A stretch of 62,096 nt of DNA from Ignavibacteria bacterium (lineage in GTDB: Bacteria > Bacteroidota > Ignavibacteria > OLB7), in the NCBI GenBank assembly GCA_020635205.1, contig JACKAE010000007.1:1-62096 (forward strand), written 5' to 3'. Shown in pieces: positions 19,291-28,923 of the stretch. Below the pieces are notes generated by a model. It saw only the letters and a program-made list of their open reading frames with translations. It searched no databases and was not told the origin of the DNA. The stretch's first letter is position 1; the number at the start of each line of letters is the position of its first letter. The position numbers were made by a program, and so were the translations under genes.

Positions 19291-20286
19291 ATGACTATTG
19301 GTTGTATCGGTGCTGGAAGTTGGGGGACAACTCTTGGTGTCTACCTTGCAGAGCGGGGGCATCACCTGTTGCTCTACGTTCATGATGCTGAGCAGAAACA
19401 TCTTCTACAAACCACACGTGAGAATCGGCTTTACCTTCCGGGAATTCCTTTTCCTGCCACTCTCGAGGTTACTGGCGATGTCAAAAGTCTTGCCTCATCT
19501 GAAGTGCTGTTGATTGCTACACCTACGCAGTTTATCCGCAACACGATTTCCCCTCTCTCCGAATTCGATCTTTCCAGAAGCCTCATCGTGAATTCCTCAA
19601 AAGGTATTGAGCGAGGAACGTTGATGCGGGTAAGTGAGATTATTGCCGATGTGCTGAATGTTTCCCTCACGCAGATTGTCTCACTCTCTGGACCAAGCCA
19701 TGCCGAGGAAGTTTCCCGATCTGATCCTGCAGCTCTCGTTGCGGGAAGTAGTTCACTAACATCGGCTGAGCAAGTGCAAAACTTGTTTAACTCCGAAACG
19801 CTGCGCATTTACAGTAGCGACGACATTATTGGTGTTGAACTTGGTGGGGCACTAAAAAATGTGATTGCTCTCTGTGCTGGAATTGTAGATGGAGCAGAAT
19901 TTGGAGATAACACGAAGGCAGCTCTCATTACTCGCGGACTTGCAGAAATCACTCGACTCGGTGTGGCACTTGGTGCTCGCACCGAAACGTTCAGTGGACT
20001 CTCTGGCCTCGGCGATTTGATTGTGACCTGTACCAGTCGCCACAGTCGGAATCGCTATGTTGGTGAGCAGATTGGGCGTGGACGAAAGCTGCAGGAAATT
20101 ATCGACGAGATGAGTATGGTTGCCGAGGGAGTTACCACAACAGAATCAGCATTCGAGCTGAGTAGAAGTACTGGCGTTGAGATGCCAATTGTAGAACAAG
20201 TTCATCAAATCTTGTTCGAGGGTAAAGAGACGAGGCAGGCAATTACCGACTTGATGACACGCAGCACAAAACCGGAGAACTGGTAG
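19291..20286 (+). CDS. gpsA: Glycerol-3-phosphate dehydrogenase [NAD(P)+] GpsA
   Basis: 331 residues. N-terminal Rossmann motif 'GCIGAGSWGTTLGVYLAERGH', the 'SSKGIERGT' and 'SGPSHAEEVSR' segments, the catalytic-lysine region 'GGALKNVIALCAGI', and 'SGLGDLIVTCTSRHSRNRYVG' are all typical. It reduces dihydroxyacetone phosphate to sn-glycerol-3-phosphate in the cytosol, feeding PlsY encoded just upstream. Its stop codon overlaps by one base the GTG start of waaA, which suggests coupled translation. Confidence 0.97.
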   Translation: MTIGCIGAGSWGTTLGVYLAERGHHLLLYVHDAEQKHLLQTTRENRLYLPGIPFPATLEVTGDVKSLASSEVLLIATPTQFIRNTISPLSEFDLSRSLIVNSSKGIERGTLMRVSEIIADVLNVSLTQIVSLSGPSHAEEVSRSDPAALVAGSSSLTSAEQVQNLFNSETLRIYSSDDIIGVELGGALKNVIALCAGIVDGAEFGDNTKAALITRGLAEITRLGVALGARTETFSGLSGLGDLIVTCTSRHSRNRYVGEQIGRGRKLQEIIDEMSMVAEGVTTTESAFELSRSTGVEMPIVEQVHQILFEGKETRQAITDLMTRSTKPENW

Positions 20287-21608
20287 TGTGGGATACCCTC
20301 TATCATCTCGTTTTCTATCCGCTCTTTGTCACAGCAATGCGCTTAGTGGCCTTGTGGTCGCCAAAAATTCGTCGCGCACTGAAGGGACGAACTGATTGGA
20401 GAGGACCGGTTAGCCGAATCCCGGCAATGCCGCAGCACATCTTTCGCATCCACTTCCACGTCTCCTCAGTTGGTGAGTTTGAGCAAGCAATTCCTCTGAT
20501 TGAACTCCTTCGGAACGAGCCGATCAGCTACCGCATCACTGTCTCCTTCTTCTCGTCGAGTGGTTACGATCACCGTAAAGGTTTCCCTCTTGTCGATGGC
20601 GTCTGCTATCTCCCACACGACAGACAAAGCGACATGAATGAATTTATGAATCGGCTGTCGCCCGACCTTGTGATTATCATTCGCTACGACCTCTGGCCGG
20701 AGTTTGTTCGGCAAACAGAGATAAGAAAGATTCCGACACTACTTCTTAACGGTGTTCTGCGCAAAAACTCTATCCGATTCTTTCCTCTCGTCCGCGCATT
20801 CTTTTCGGCACTCTATGGACGTTTAACGTTCATTAGTGCAGTGGAAGAGGAGGACGTAGAGTCCTTTCGCAAGTTAGCCCCTGACGTACCAGCCTATAAG
20901 ATGGGAGATACTCGATATGATCGTGTGTGGCAGCGGCTCCAACGGCGCGACTTTGCCGACGAAGTTGCCTTCGCTCAATCTTTAGCTGGTGAACGGCTTA
21001 TTGTTGTGGCTGGAAGCACTTGGCCTGAAGATGAACGGCTGCTGGAATCTGTTGCCAACGACAAACGGCTCTTTATTTTGATCGTACCTCACGAGCCAAC
21101 ACACGACCACGTTTCGGCACTCTGCGATAGGATGCCAAATGCACGCACGTTGAGTGACTTGTTCAGTGCTAAGAATGGGATTCCAGATAGTCCAGTTCAA
21201 ACGCTGATAATTGACCGTCTCGGTTTATTGGCGGAGTTGTATCGGATAGGAGACATTGCCTGGGTCGGTGGAGGGTTCGGAGCCGGTGTCCACAGTCTGT
21301 TGGAGCCGGCAGCCTGCGGCCTCCCCCTAATGTCAGGGCCGAAGATTGACCGCTCACGTGATGCTGCTGCATTACGTGAAGAAGGGCTACTAAAAACTGT
21401 TGTTGAGGAAACCGAACTCAAAGCATATCTCAACAACCTGATAGAAGATGAAGAGTATCGGAAGAAGCAGAAAAAGTTAATTGCTTCATTCGTACAAGAG
21501 AGAGTTGGAGCAACCGAGGAAATCGTTTTGGTGTTGAGGGAGAGAGGATGGCTTCCCAACCATGAAATGGTGAAGGAGCAACAGAATGAACTTCCTTCCG
21601 TTATGTAG
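20286..21608 (+). CDS. waaA: 3-deoxy-D-manno-octulosonic acid transferase WaaA (KdtA)
   Basis: 440 residues, normal family length. An N-terminal membrane anchor ('FYPLFVTAMRLVALW') is followed by a GT-B glycosyltransferase: 'HVSSVGEFEQAIPLI' (the Ser-x-Gly-Glu acceptor-site motif), 'VVAGSTWPEDE', and 'WVGGGFGAGVHSLLEPAACGLPLMSGP' in the donor-binding half. It adds Kdo to lipid A precursor on the inner face of the cytoplasmic membrane, so the cell makes lipopolysaccharide. The GTG start overlaps the gpsA stop. Confidence 0.95.
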   Translation: MWDTLYHLVFYPLFVTAMRLVALWSPKIRRALKGRTDWRGPVSRIPAMPQHIFRIHFHVSSVGEFEQAIPLIELLRNEPISYRITVSFFSSSGYDHRKGFPLVDGVCYLPHDRQSDMNEFMNRLSPDLVIIIRYDLWPEFVRQTEIRKIPTLLLNGVLRKNSIRFFPLVRAFFSALYGRLTFISAVEEEDVESFRKLAPDVPAYKMGDTRYDRVWQRLQRRDFADEVAFAQSLAGERLIVVAGSTWPEDERLLESVANDKRLFILIVPHEPTHDHVSALCDRMPNARTLSDLFSAKNGIPDSPVQTLIIDRLGLLAELYRIGDIAWVGGGFGAGVHSLLEPAACGLPLMSGPKIDRSRDAAALREEGLLKTVVEETELKAYLNNLIEDEEYRKKQKKLIASFVQERVGATEEIVLVLRERGWLPNHEMVKEQQNELPSVM

Positions 21609-21687
21609 CACAATCGTGAGGTGAAAAGTGGAGGGGGGAAGTAGATGCAGGTCCACATAGTAAACACTTTCAAAAAGAAGAATAACT

Positions 21688-23031
21688 TTGAGAATCGCAT
21701 ACTTTGATTGTTTTTCAGGCATCAGTGGAGATATGGCCGTTGCGGCTCTTCTCCACGCTGGAGCGTCGCTCACAAAAGTACGGGAAGGACTTGCCACCCT
21801 TGACGGTCTACCTACAACGCTGCGATACGAGACGCACGAAGTAGTTCGAAGCGCAATTGCTGCGTTGAAATTTGAGGTTTTGGATGAAGAGGGAAATCGA
21901 GTGGATCGTCTGCCGGCAGCAAAAGCCGACCACCATCATCATGGTGGAGATCACCACCATACACATTCGCACGGCGAAGCTCACCACCATGGAGATCACC
22001 ACCACAGCCACCATACCCACACACACGATCACCATCACACAACATTTAAGTCAATTTCAGAGATGATTGAGCGGAGCCAGTTACCTTTGCGGGTAAAGGA
22101 ACGGGCTGTAAATATCTTTCGAGCGATAGCGATAGGGGAGGCGCGCGTTCACAAGATGAGTGTCGAAGATGTTCACTTCCACGAAGTGGGAGCATTCGAT
22201 TCAATTGCCGACATCGTAGCTGTTGCGATTTGCTTGGAAGATTTAGGGGTCGACCAAGTGCTCACCTCGCCAATACCTCTCGGTTCTGGTGGACTGATCC
22301 GAACTCAACATGGGACAATGCCGTTGCCCGCACCCGCAACGCTCGAAATTTTAAAAGACTATCCAGTCACGATGACAGCACTTCCGTTTGAACTGACAAC
22401 GCCAACCGGGGCTGGGGTAGTTCGCGCTCTTTCCAGTGGGACATTGCAGGGGAGAGAGTTTCAAGTGTATGGAACCGGTTTCGGAGCAGGAACACGAGAG
22501 TTACCAGATCGTCCCAATCTCCTGCGCGTTGTAATTGGGGAGATAGTGGAGAGCACAACTACAACTGCAGACGAGCAGGAGGTAAACAGCATTGAGAATG
22601 ACCGGGTAACGCTCGTTGAAACGAATGTGGACGACATGGATCCGCAAGGGTGGCCTCATATTATCGAGCGTCTCATTGCAGCCGGGGCACTCGACGTGTG
22701 GCTGACTCCGATCCTCATGAAAAAAGGGCGACCGGCACACACACTTTCTCTCCTCGTTGAAGGTGCGATCCTCGACCCAGTTACGACGATTATCTTTTCT
22801 GAGACATCGACGATTGGAGTGCGAATGTATAGCGTCGAACGGAAGAAGTTGAGAAGAGAGGAGGGGGTAATCAATACGGTGTTCGGTTCAGTCCACGTGA
22901 AGTATGTGGAGCGACCTGATGGGGTTATAGCACGACCCGAAGCCGACGAGATAAGTCGGATTGCTCAGGAGAGAAATTTGCCTTTCAAACGTGTTGCGGA
23001 AATCTTATCATCCGATAAAATAGGGGGGTAA
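21688..23031 (+). CDS. larC: Nickel-pincer cofactor biosynthesis protein LarC
   Basis: 447 residues. It begins at TTG 21688 with the family N-terminus 'MRIAYFDCFSGISGDM'. Residues about 80-117 are a histidine-rich low-complexity insert (more than 20 His), which probably binds nickel. Later motifs include 'DVHFHEVGAFDSIADIV', 'PLPAPATLEIL', 'ELTTPTGAGVVRAL' and 'ETNVDDMDPQGWPHIIERL'. LarC is the CTP-dependent nickel insertase that completes the pyridinium nickel-pincer cofactor used by lactate racemase and relatives. Both LarC1 and LarC2 regions are in one uninterrupted frame here. No larA, larB or larE is present in this window. Confidence 0.93.
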   Translation: MRIAYFDCFSGISGDMAVAALLHAGASLTKVREGLATLDGLPTTLRYETHEVVRSAIAALKFEVLDEEGNRVDRLPAAKADHHHHGGDHHHTHSHGEAHHHGDHHHSHHTHTHDHHHTTFKSISEMIERSQLPLRVKERAVNIFRAIAIGEARVHKMSVEDVHFHEVGAFDSIADIVAVAICLEDLGVDQVLTSPIPLGSGGLIRTQHGTMPLPAPATLEILKDYPVTMTALPFELTTPTGAGVVRALSSGTLQGREFQVYGTGFGAGTRELPDRPNLLRVVIGEIVESTTTTADEQEVNSIENDRVTLVETNVDDMDPQGWPHIIERLIAAGALDVWLTPILMKKGRPAHTLSLLVEGAILDPVTTIIFSETSTIGVRMYSVERKKLRREEGVINTVFGSVHVKYVERPDGVIARPEADEISRIAQERNLPFKRVAEILSSDKIGG

Positions 23032-23070
23032 AGTAGGTGATGAGGATTGGAAGTCTACCTTCTTGATACT

Positions 23071-23823
23071 ATGAATAAGTTCTTGATCCAAATCACGGGA
23101 AATCGCCGTCGCCTTATTGTCTGCGGTCTTCTCGGAGTTCTCTCAGGATTCTGTCTGCTGCTGGTTTGCTCACAGTTTCTATTACCCAACGGTTCATTCC
23201 TACACTATCGATTTCTGCTCTGGAATCTTTTCCTTGCTTGGATACCCTTCGGGGTTGCACTCGTTGCCTACGAGCAACACCGTCGTGGTGGCGATAGGTT
23301 GTTAATTGGAGTTCTTGGGCTGCTCTGGCTTCTCTTCTTTCCGAACGCTCCATACATCATTTCTGACTTCGTTCACCTCGGCAAACGAACCTATAGCCCT
23401 GACGAATTTCAGTACTGGCACTACTTGGTAACGATCACATCCTTTGCGTGGACTGCGCTTCTCGTCGGATTTGGATCGCTCTACCTTATGCAGACAATTA
23501 TGCGGGAGCGGACTGGGAGGAAGATGGCTTGGCTCTTTACTCTTTTCGTTCTCTTCATGAGCGGGTTCGGCATCTATCTCGGTCGTTTTCAACGATGGAA
23601 TAGTTGGGATGTTTTGCGAAAGCCAGAAGCTCTCGCCCTCGACATTGTTGACCGTATGCTGCATCCCTTTGCTCACTACGAAACTTGGGGGATTACATTC
23701 CTCTTTGCTGGTCTTTTAATTTTCCTCTACGTCGTAATGTATAGCTTCCTAATTCTGGTTAAGGAACGTAGTTCCGATTCCGAGAAGGTGGAGCAACAAT
23801 TGCTAACTACACATCAAGGATAA
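23071..23823 (+). CDS. DUF1361 integral membrane protein
   Basis: 250 residues with six or seven hydrophobic helices. The family signature 'LWLLFFPNAPYIISDFVHL' is present around residues 90-110, together with 'WTALLVGFGSLYLM', 'GFGIYLGRFQRWNSWDVL' and a C-terminal helix. The frame reaches to a TTG at 23047, but the ATG gives the expected N-terminus. Function of the family is unknown. It lies between larC and ugd in a same-strand run with short spacers. Confidence 0.88.
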   Translation: MNKFLIQITGNRRRLIVCGLLGVLSGFCLLLVCSQFLLPNGSFLHYRFLLWNLFLAWIPFGVALVAYEQHRRGGDRLLIGVLGLLWLLFFPNAPYIISDFVHLGKRTYSPDEFQYWHYLVTITSFAWTALLVGFGSLYLMQTIMRERTGRKMAWLFTLFVLFMSGFGIYLGRFQRWNSWDVLRKPEALALDIVDRMLHPFAHYETWGITFLFAGLLIFLYVVMYSFLILVKERSSDSEKVEQQLLTTHQG

Positions 23824-23832
23824 TCAAGCACA

Positions 23833-25173
23833 ATGCCCTACAACGTCTCTGTGATTGGAACTGGTTATGTCGGAATTGTCACCGGCACATGCTTCGCTGA
23901 AACTGGAAACAACGTTATCTGCGTCGATATTGACCCGGCTAAAATTGAAATGCTTCGGAAGGGAAAAGTTCCGATCTACGAGCCGGGTCTTGACCTTCTG
24001 CTTGAGAGAAATATTCGGGAACGGAGAATCAGTTTTACGTTGGAACTGGAAGAGGGAGTGCTGAACTCGGACGTCATTTTCCTTTGCCTGCCAACACCGC
24101 CGGGAGAAGATGGCTCTGCCGACTTACAGTATGTTCTTCAGGTTGCCGAAGAGATTGGAAAAATTCTCCACGCAAACCCTGAGATTGGCTACAAGGTGAT
24201 CGTAGACAAAAGCACAGTGCCAGCCGGAACAAGCGAGAAAGTAGAGGCTCAAATCAGGAGCGTTGCTCCGAACGCAGAATTCGATATCGTCTCGAACCCT
24301 GAGTTTCTTCGTGAGGGGAGAGCTGTAGAAGATAGTATGAGGCCAGATAGAATCGTTGTTGGAACTTCTTCAGAGAGGGCGAAAAAAGTGATGGTTGAAC
24401 TATACGAACCGTTCGTCCGAAGTGGAAACCCAATTCACATTGTCAGTGAGAGAAGTGCCGAAGTGGCAAAGTATGCCGCCAACTCATACATCGCCATGCG
24501 AATCTCCTACATCAACGAAATGGCAAACTTCTGCGATGCAGTTGGTGCGAACGTTGATGAGGTCCGGTCGATAATGGGCTCCGATTCACGTATCGGAAAG
24601 CGCTATCTCTATCCGGGCGTTGGCTACGGTGGAAGTTGTTTCCCAAAAGATGTTCGTGCAATCTTAAAAACGGCTGAAGAGCATGGGGCTGAACTTCGCA
24701 TCCTCTCCTCAGTTGTTGATGTCAATAGAGAACAACCACTCTTCTTCACCAGAAAAATCCTCAAGCACTTTGGCGGTTCAGTTGAAGGGAAGCGATTTGC
24801 TGTATGGGGGTTGGCCTTCAAGGCAAACACTGATGATGTGCGTGAGTCGCCGGCGTTTGGTGTGATCGATCCACTGCTTGAAGGGGGAGCCTCGATAGTT
24901 GCATACGACCCCGAAGGAATGGAGGGAACACGCAGACGGTACGAAGATCGAATTGAGTATGGGAATGGGATGTATGAAACTCTGAACGGTGCAGATGCAC
25001 TCTTGATTCTTACTGAGTGGAGTGAGTTCAGAAGTCCAGACTTTGGGAAACTGAAGGCATCGCTGAATAAGCCGGTGATCTTCGATGGACGCAATCTGCT
25101 TAATGGTTCGGACTTGCTTCCCCTTGGATTTGAGTACTACTCGGTTGGAAGACCAGACGATATAGAATCGTGA
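23833..25173 (+). CDS. ugd: UDP-glucose 6-dehydrogenase
   Basis: 446 residues, typical length. Rossmann motif 'VIGTGYVGIVTGTCFAETG', the 'DKSTVPAGTSEKVE' and 'SNPEFLREGRAVEDSMRPDRIVVG' segments, catalytic Cys in 'YPGVGYGGSCFPKD', and the C-terminal UDP-binding domain ('WGLAFKANTDDVRESPAFGVI') are all intact. It oxidises UDP-glucose to UDP-glucuronate in two NAD+-dependent steps, supplying acidic sugars for exopolysaccharide or lipopolysaccharide. AAGGA lies about 11 bases upstream of the ATG. Confidence 0.97.
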   Translation: MPYNVSVIGTGYVGIVTGTCFAETGNNVICVDIDPAKIEMLRKGKVPIYEPGLDLLLERNIRERRISFTLELEEGVLNSDVIFLCLPTPPGEDGSADLQYVLQVAEEIGKILHANPEIGYKVIVDKSTVPAGTSEKVEAQIRSVAPNAEFDIVSNPEFLREGRAVEDSMRPDRIVVGTSSERAKKVMVELYEPFVRSGNPIHIVSERSAEVAKYAANSYIAMRISYINEMANFCDAVGANVDEVRSIMGSDSRIGKRYLYPGVGYGGSCFPKDVRAILKTAEEHGAELRILSSVVDVNREQPLFFTRKILKHFGGSVEGKRFAVWGLAFKANTDDVRESPAFGVIDPLLEGGASIVAYDPEGMEGTRRRYEDRIEYGNGMYETLNGADALLILTEWSEFRSPDFGKLKASLNKPVIFDGRNLLNGSDLLPLGFEYYSVGRPDDIES

Positions 25174-25256
25174 GAGGCGAAACTTTTCGCTTCTGAGAAG
25201 CTGCTTGGGAAATACCATCTGGGTAGCGATGGAGCCTGATCGCGCAAGAACCAGAC

Positions 25257-25296
25257 TGTCACTCTGAGCAGAGCCGTAGGCGAAGCGAAGAGTCTC
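25257..25296. repeat. Dispersed extragenic repeat-like sequence ('CACTCTGAGC...GCGAAGAGTCTC' type)
   Basis: This stretch between ugd and the carboxypeptidase gene resembles the dispersed 'TCATTCTGAGCGAAGCGAAGAATCTC'-type intergenic repeat recalled from many bacterial genomes. A small hairpin (8-bp stem, 4-base loop) lies about 80 bases upstream, just after the ugd stop. No second copy is in this window. Confidence 0.5.
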
Positions 25297-25451
25297 GCAG
25301 GAAGAGTGGAGGGAATGGTTAGGAAGAGAGAGACACAGTGGTTCTTCACCGTTGAGACGCTTCGGAAGACCTCCGCTGGACTGTCTGAACGTACAAGAAG
25401 CTCGTGGTACGGATAGATCGTATCGAATTCCAAAACAGCTTCTTATAGCAA

Positions 25452-27803
25452 TTATTGCCGGATCACTTTCCGAACCAACGTTTTGCTGTCGGTCTCTACC
25501 TGCAAAAGATAGGGGCCAGTAGGGAGAGCGGAAGTTGGGAGTTGAACCAGTTTTGATCCCACTGCGGAGAGCACTTCACGTCCAAGAAGATCGAACAGTT
25601 GGACTCGCATTTCTGAATCCCCACGAACTGCTAATACGTCCGCGAACATTGTGGGGAAAACAATGTTCTGCTGAGGAGCAGTTTCATCTTCACTACCATC
25701 TTCTGCACTTGTTGGGCTATCAGCAGCGGCGGTTATAGCAATGTCGTCGATCAATACTCCCTCCAGTCTGATACCGGGTGGTGGTGTTTTCATCGACATT
25801 CGCAACCGGATGTTCTTCCCTGCGAAGTCATCGAGTGGAATAGTGTAGTGTTGCCAGCTCTGGTGATCTCCTCGAATTGTAGACCGTTCTTCGCCTGACG
25901 TTTGTCGAGGCTTCTGTAGGAAATCCCCATCAATCTTCTGCCAAGAAGGTTCTCCCTCACGTTTGACTTCAATCTCCAATGCGTGCCCAATTCCTAACAC
26001 TTCGCCGCGAGCTTGAAACGAGAGGTCAACTGCATTGTAGCCGACCAAAGAGATCGGAGCCGCAAGCTCAAGTACATTCGGTATTCCAGTTAGTGAGTAG
26101 AGTTCGTAGGGACTGTCGGCTAAGGCTCGTCCCCGACCATTCTCGTTTTGTGTGAACCAGAGATCGAGGTTCCAGAGTGAGAGTGTCCCCTCAAAATCGT
26201 CAGCAAGAAGTATGTCGGTAGGGTGAGTGATCATTGCCGTGGAATCGAAGTGAATGAGACCTCGAGTCTTTACTTCCAATACCACATCTTGGCGAGCCTC
26301 CCCCGTTAAGACCATATTCTCTGGGAGTATTATATCTGCCGTGGTTGAGACTCCGGGAGCGAGAGGAGGAAGCTCAATTTGAACTTGGGGAACTGAGTTG
26401 AGGGTAATGGTTGTTCCTTCGGAAGGAGTTTCGATAAGACCAAGATTTGTTACTCGAAGTCGAAGTCTTGATACTCCACCTTCGCGAATAATCGTTCGAT
26501 CAGTAATCGCGCAAAATGATCCAGCCATACGGGCTACCGTAATGTGAGCTGGAAGGATTTCTTGGCAGAGAGGGAGTATCCGTTCCGGTGCTGGCCAAAA
26601 TCCATCCTCCTCTGATCCAATCTCCGGAGCCCACGAATATCGTCCTAGTCCATCTTTTGAAGTTCCTGAAATCATCCATCCTTCAGAAGAGCCACTCGCA
26701 TTCGACCCAATCGTAATCGTTGGATTCCCTTCTGCATATCCATTCTCACGGGTTAACGACCGAGCAGAGAGGTAGTGCCAAGCCGTATCGGTAAGTCCGG
26801 GATGTAGGCCACGATTCAAGTGGATGAGTAATCGTCCGAAGGAGTGATGGTTCAGCTGCAGGCGAATGTTCTCGCCGTTTACCAGATCACGAATTGCCCG
26901 AATCTCCGGTTCCGAAAAAGGGGCAGTACCTCGGTAGAGTCCAGAAGCGGGGAGATTGCTCGCTCCATCTGCAGGATATCGCCAATTATCTTCAGGTCCA
27001 TAGTTCCGGTTCAGGTCGATTCCTCCACTATCAGTGCCACCTCTATTCTTTCTCCAGAGTCCCCCTCCCTCGGGATAGTTGGTAATGTTGTAGAAGTATC
27101 CATCAGGATTGACACAGGGGACAAACCAGAGTATGCGATTACGGAGCAGCGAGTTGATGTCGGGTGAGGATTCTGACTGTTCCAGTAAATGCCACATCGT
27201 GTAGAGGATCGCCATCATTCCCATTGGCTCGCGGGCGTGGTGTAAGCCTGTGAAGAGAACGGCTGGAGTATTTACACTATCCGATGCTGCAGTTATTCTT
27301 ACTCCCCAAATATCTCGCCCCTCCACGCTCTTACCAATAGAACGAACCTCGGAGACAAGCGCAGGGTAACGTTCTTTCATTCGGCGAAGCTCTCCTTCCA
27401 GTTCTTCAAGAGAATAAAAACCAGCGACACTTCCTGTTCGGAACTCATCAGGACTATTCGATTGTGATCTGTTTAGACTCTCTCCTTTCTTTAACTCGAA
27501 CTCAGCAGCACGGCGAGCATAGAATTTCTGGAGGTTCTCCACGACCACGTTCACGTTATATCCATTGTTTCGCAACGTGTCAAGATCATCTCTCGAGAGA
27601 ATAACTGTAAGGGTTTGACCTTCCGTGATTGAGAGCGTATGAGGATCGAAGGAGGGGAGCTGCTGGATGAAGTTGATCGCAGAGGATAACGAATCTCGCG
27701 AAGGCATTATTTCTGCTTTCACGTAGATAGTGGGCTGTGCCTGAAGCCGTGAGCCGAAAAGAAACAGGGGAAGTACCAGAGCGAGAGCAAAAAATCTCAT
27801 CAT
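25452..27803 (-). CDS. T9SS-exported M14 zinc carboxypeptidase
   Basis: 783 residues from the paired ATG at 27803; signal peptide 'MMRFFALALVLPLFLFGSRLQAQ'. An N-terminal propeptide-like region is followed by an M14 domain (about residues 130-430). The zinc ligands are visible in 'GLHHAREP' (His and Glu, near 187) and 'LNHHSFGR' (near 317), and the catalytic Glu in 'PEIGSEEDGFWP' (near 390). Beta-sandwich domains follow, including a jelly-roll segment with 'IDDIAI'. The T9SS sorting domain is at the end ('VQLFDLLGREVLSAVG', 'LPTGPYLLQVET'). It should trim C-terminal residues from peptides outside the cell, in scavenging or processing. It is monocistronic on the minus strand. Confidence 0.93.
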   Translation of the reverse strand: MMRFFALALVLPLFLFGSRLQAQPTIYVKAEIMPSRDSLSSAINFIQQLPSFDPHTLSITEGQTLTVILSRDDLDTLRNNGYNVNVVVENLQKFYARRAAEFELKKGESLNRSQSNSPDEFRTGSVAGFYSLEELEGELRRMKERYPALVSEVRSIGKSVEGRDIWGVRITAASDSVNTPAVLFTGLHHAREPMGMMAILYTMWHLLEQSESSPDINSLLRNRILWFVPCVNPDGYFYNITNYPEGGGLWRKNRGGTDSGGIDLNRNYGPEDNWRYPADGASNLPASGLYRGTAPFSEPEIRAIRDLVNGENIRLQLNHHSFGRLLIHLNRGLHPGLTDTAWHYLSARSLTRENGYAEGNPTITIGSNASGSSEGWMISGTSKDGLGRYSWAPEIGSEEDGFWPAPERILPLCQEILPAHITVARMAGSFCAITDRTIIREGGVSRLRLRVTNLGLIETPSEGTTITLNSVPQVQIELPPLAPGVSTTADIILPENMVLTGEARQDVVLEVKTRGLIHFDSTAMITHPTDILLADDFEGTLSLWNLDLWFTQNENGRGRALADSPYELYSLTGIPNVLELAAPISLVGYNAVDLSFQARGEVLGIGHALEIEVKREGEPSWQKIDGDFLQKPRQTSGEERSTIRGDHQSWQHYTIPLDDFAGKNIRLRMSMKTPPPGIRLEGVLIDDIAITAAADSPTSAEDGSEDETAPQQNIVFPTMFADVLAVRGDSEMRVQLFDLLGREVLSAVGSKLVQLPTSALPTGPYLLQVETDSKTLVRKVIRQ

Positions 27804-27991
27804 ATCTAAAAAAGATCTGCCTTGACTACAATCAAAGCTCAAGATGGAAACTTCAGGGCATACATACAATGCAAATTAACAGTCGATCTGGATTCCTTAT
27901 CTTCGCTTCCCTACAACTCCGTTGAAGATGACAGAGAGAAGACTGTCAGAAATTTCAGCATTGATCTAACACGAATCCGATTGAATCAGGT

Positions 27992-28765
27992 ATGCCTGAA
28001 CACATCATTGTGACGAAGCACGAGGGGAAGATTGCAACCGTGCAGTTGAACCGTCCAGACGTATTAAACGCCCTCAACTTGAACTTGATGGTAGAGCTTG
28101 TGGAAGCTCTGGAGGGGCTTGAGGGAGACCCAGAAGTTCGTTGTATTGTTATCCACGGGAACGAGCGAGCCTTTGCTGCCGGGGCTGACATTACGGAGAT
28201 GGCAGAGGCAACTTCAGTTGATATGCTTTTAAGGGATCAGTTTGCACGGTGGGATCGGATACGCCGAATAAAAACCCCGTTGATTGCTGCTGTCTCAGGA
28301 TTTGCGCTCGGTGGAGGTTGTGAGCTAACGATGATCTGCGATATGATTGTGGCGAGCGAGACCGCCCGCTTCGGTCAGCCCGAGATTAACATCGGCATCA
28401 TGCCGGGGGCAGGGGGGACACAACGCTTAACCCGTGCTGTCGGTAAAGCGCACGCGATGGAAATGGTGCTTGCTGGGCGAATGCTAACTGCCGAAGAGGC
28501 AATGGCACACGGTCTTGTTAACAGAGTCGTACCAGTTGAGTTCTACTTAGAGACGGCAATGAAGTTAGCGCGAGAAGTTGCGACCAGACCTCCAATCTCA
28601 GCAAGGCTTGCAAAAGAATCTGTGCTGAAAGCATTCGACTCTTCCCTACAAGATGCCTTGGAACACGAGCGAAAGAACTTTTATCTCCTCTTCTCTACAC
28701 ACGATTCACACGAAGGCATGAAAGCCTTTATGGAAAAGCGGAAACCAGAGTTCAAAGGAGAATAG
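27992..28765 (+). CDS. Enoyl-CoA hydratase (crotonase family, PaaF-like)
   Basis: 257 residues, the standard crotonase length. The oxyanion-hole segments 'ERAFAAGADITEM' and 'SGFALGGGCELTMICD' and the catalytic glutamates ('GGGCEL' and 'FGQPEINIGIMPGAGGTQRL') are all present, so this should be a working hydratase that adds water across 2-enoyl-CoA. It is the first of a run with a PaaG-like isomerase and a 3-hydroxyacyl-CoA dehydrogenase, which together suggest phenylacetate ring-cleavage-product degradation or general beta-oxidation. The ring-opening paaABCDE and paaZ genes are not in the window. Confidence 0.92.
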   Translation: MPEHIIVTKHEGKIATVQLNRPDVLNALNLNLMVELVEALEGLEGDPEVRCIVIHGNERAFAAGADITEMAEATSVDMLLRDQFARWDRIRRIKTPLIAAVSGFALGGGCELTMICDMIVASETARFGQPEINIGIMPGAGGTQRLTRAVGKAHAMEMVLAGRMLTAEEAMAHGLVNRVVPVEFYLETAMKLAREVATRPPISARLAKESVLKAFDSSLQDALEHERKNFYLLFSTHDSHEGMKAFMEKRKPEFKGE

Positions 28766-28770
28766 GAATT

Positions 28771-28918
28771 GGAAATTCAAAATTAAAAAGGCAAAAGGAA
28801 GAGAGAGGAAGGGATGCAACTTGATTTTCTTTTCTTCAAGAGCTACTGAGATTTTTACTTTTGAATCCAATCTGTGGTCATCGGTTGTTGAATTTTTACT
28901 TTTGAACTTTTAATTGAT
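28771..28918. repeat. AT-rich inverted-repeat element, copy A
   Basis: The gap between the two crotonase genes begins with an A-rich arm ('AAATTCAAAATT...') and ends with its approximate reverse complement. The 18-mer tgaatttttacttttgaa at 28889-28906 recurs exactly at 29842-29859 in the next gap, and 15 bases of it also occur at 28851-28865. It looks like a small non-coding mobile or palindromic element. Confidence 0.6.
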
Positions 28919-28923
28919 TACTT

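Noticed and set aside
21808..22045. His- and Met-rich short frames around the larC histidine tract
   Set aside because: They are frame shadows of the CAC/CAT-rich His codons in larC.
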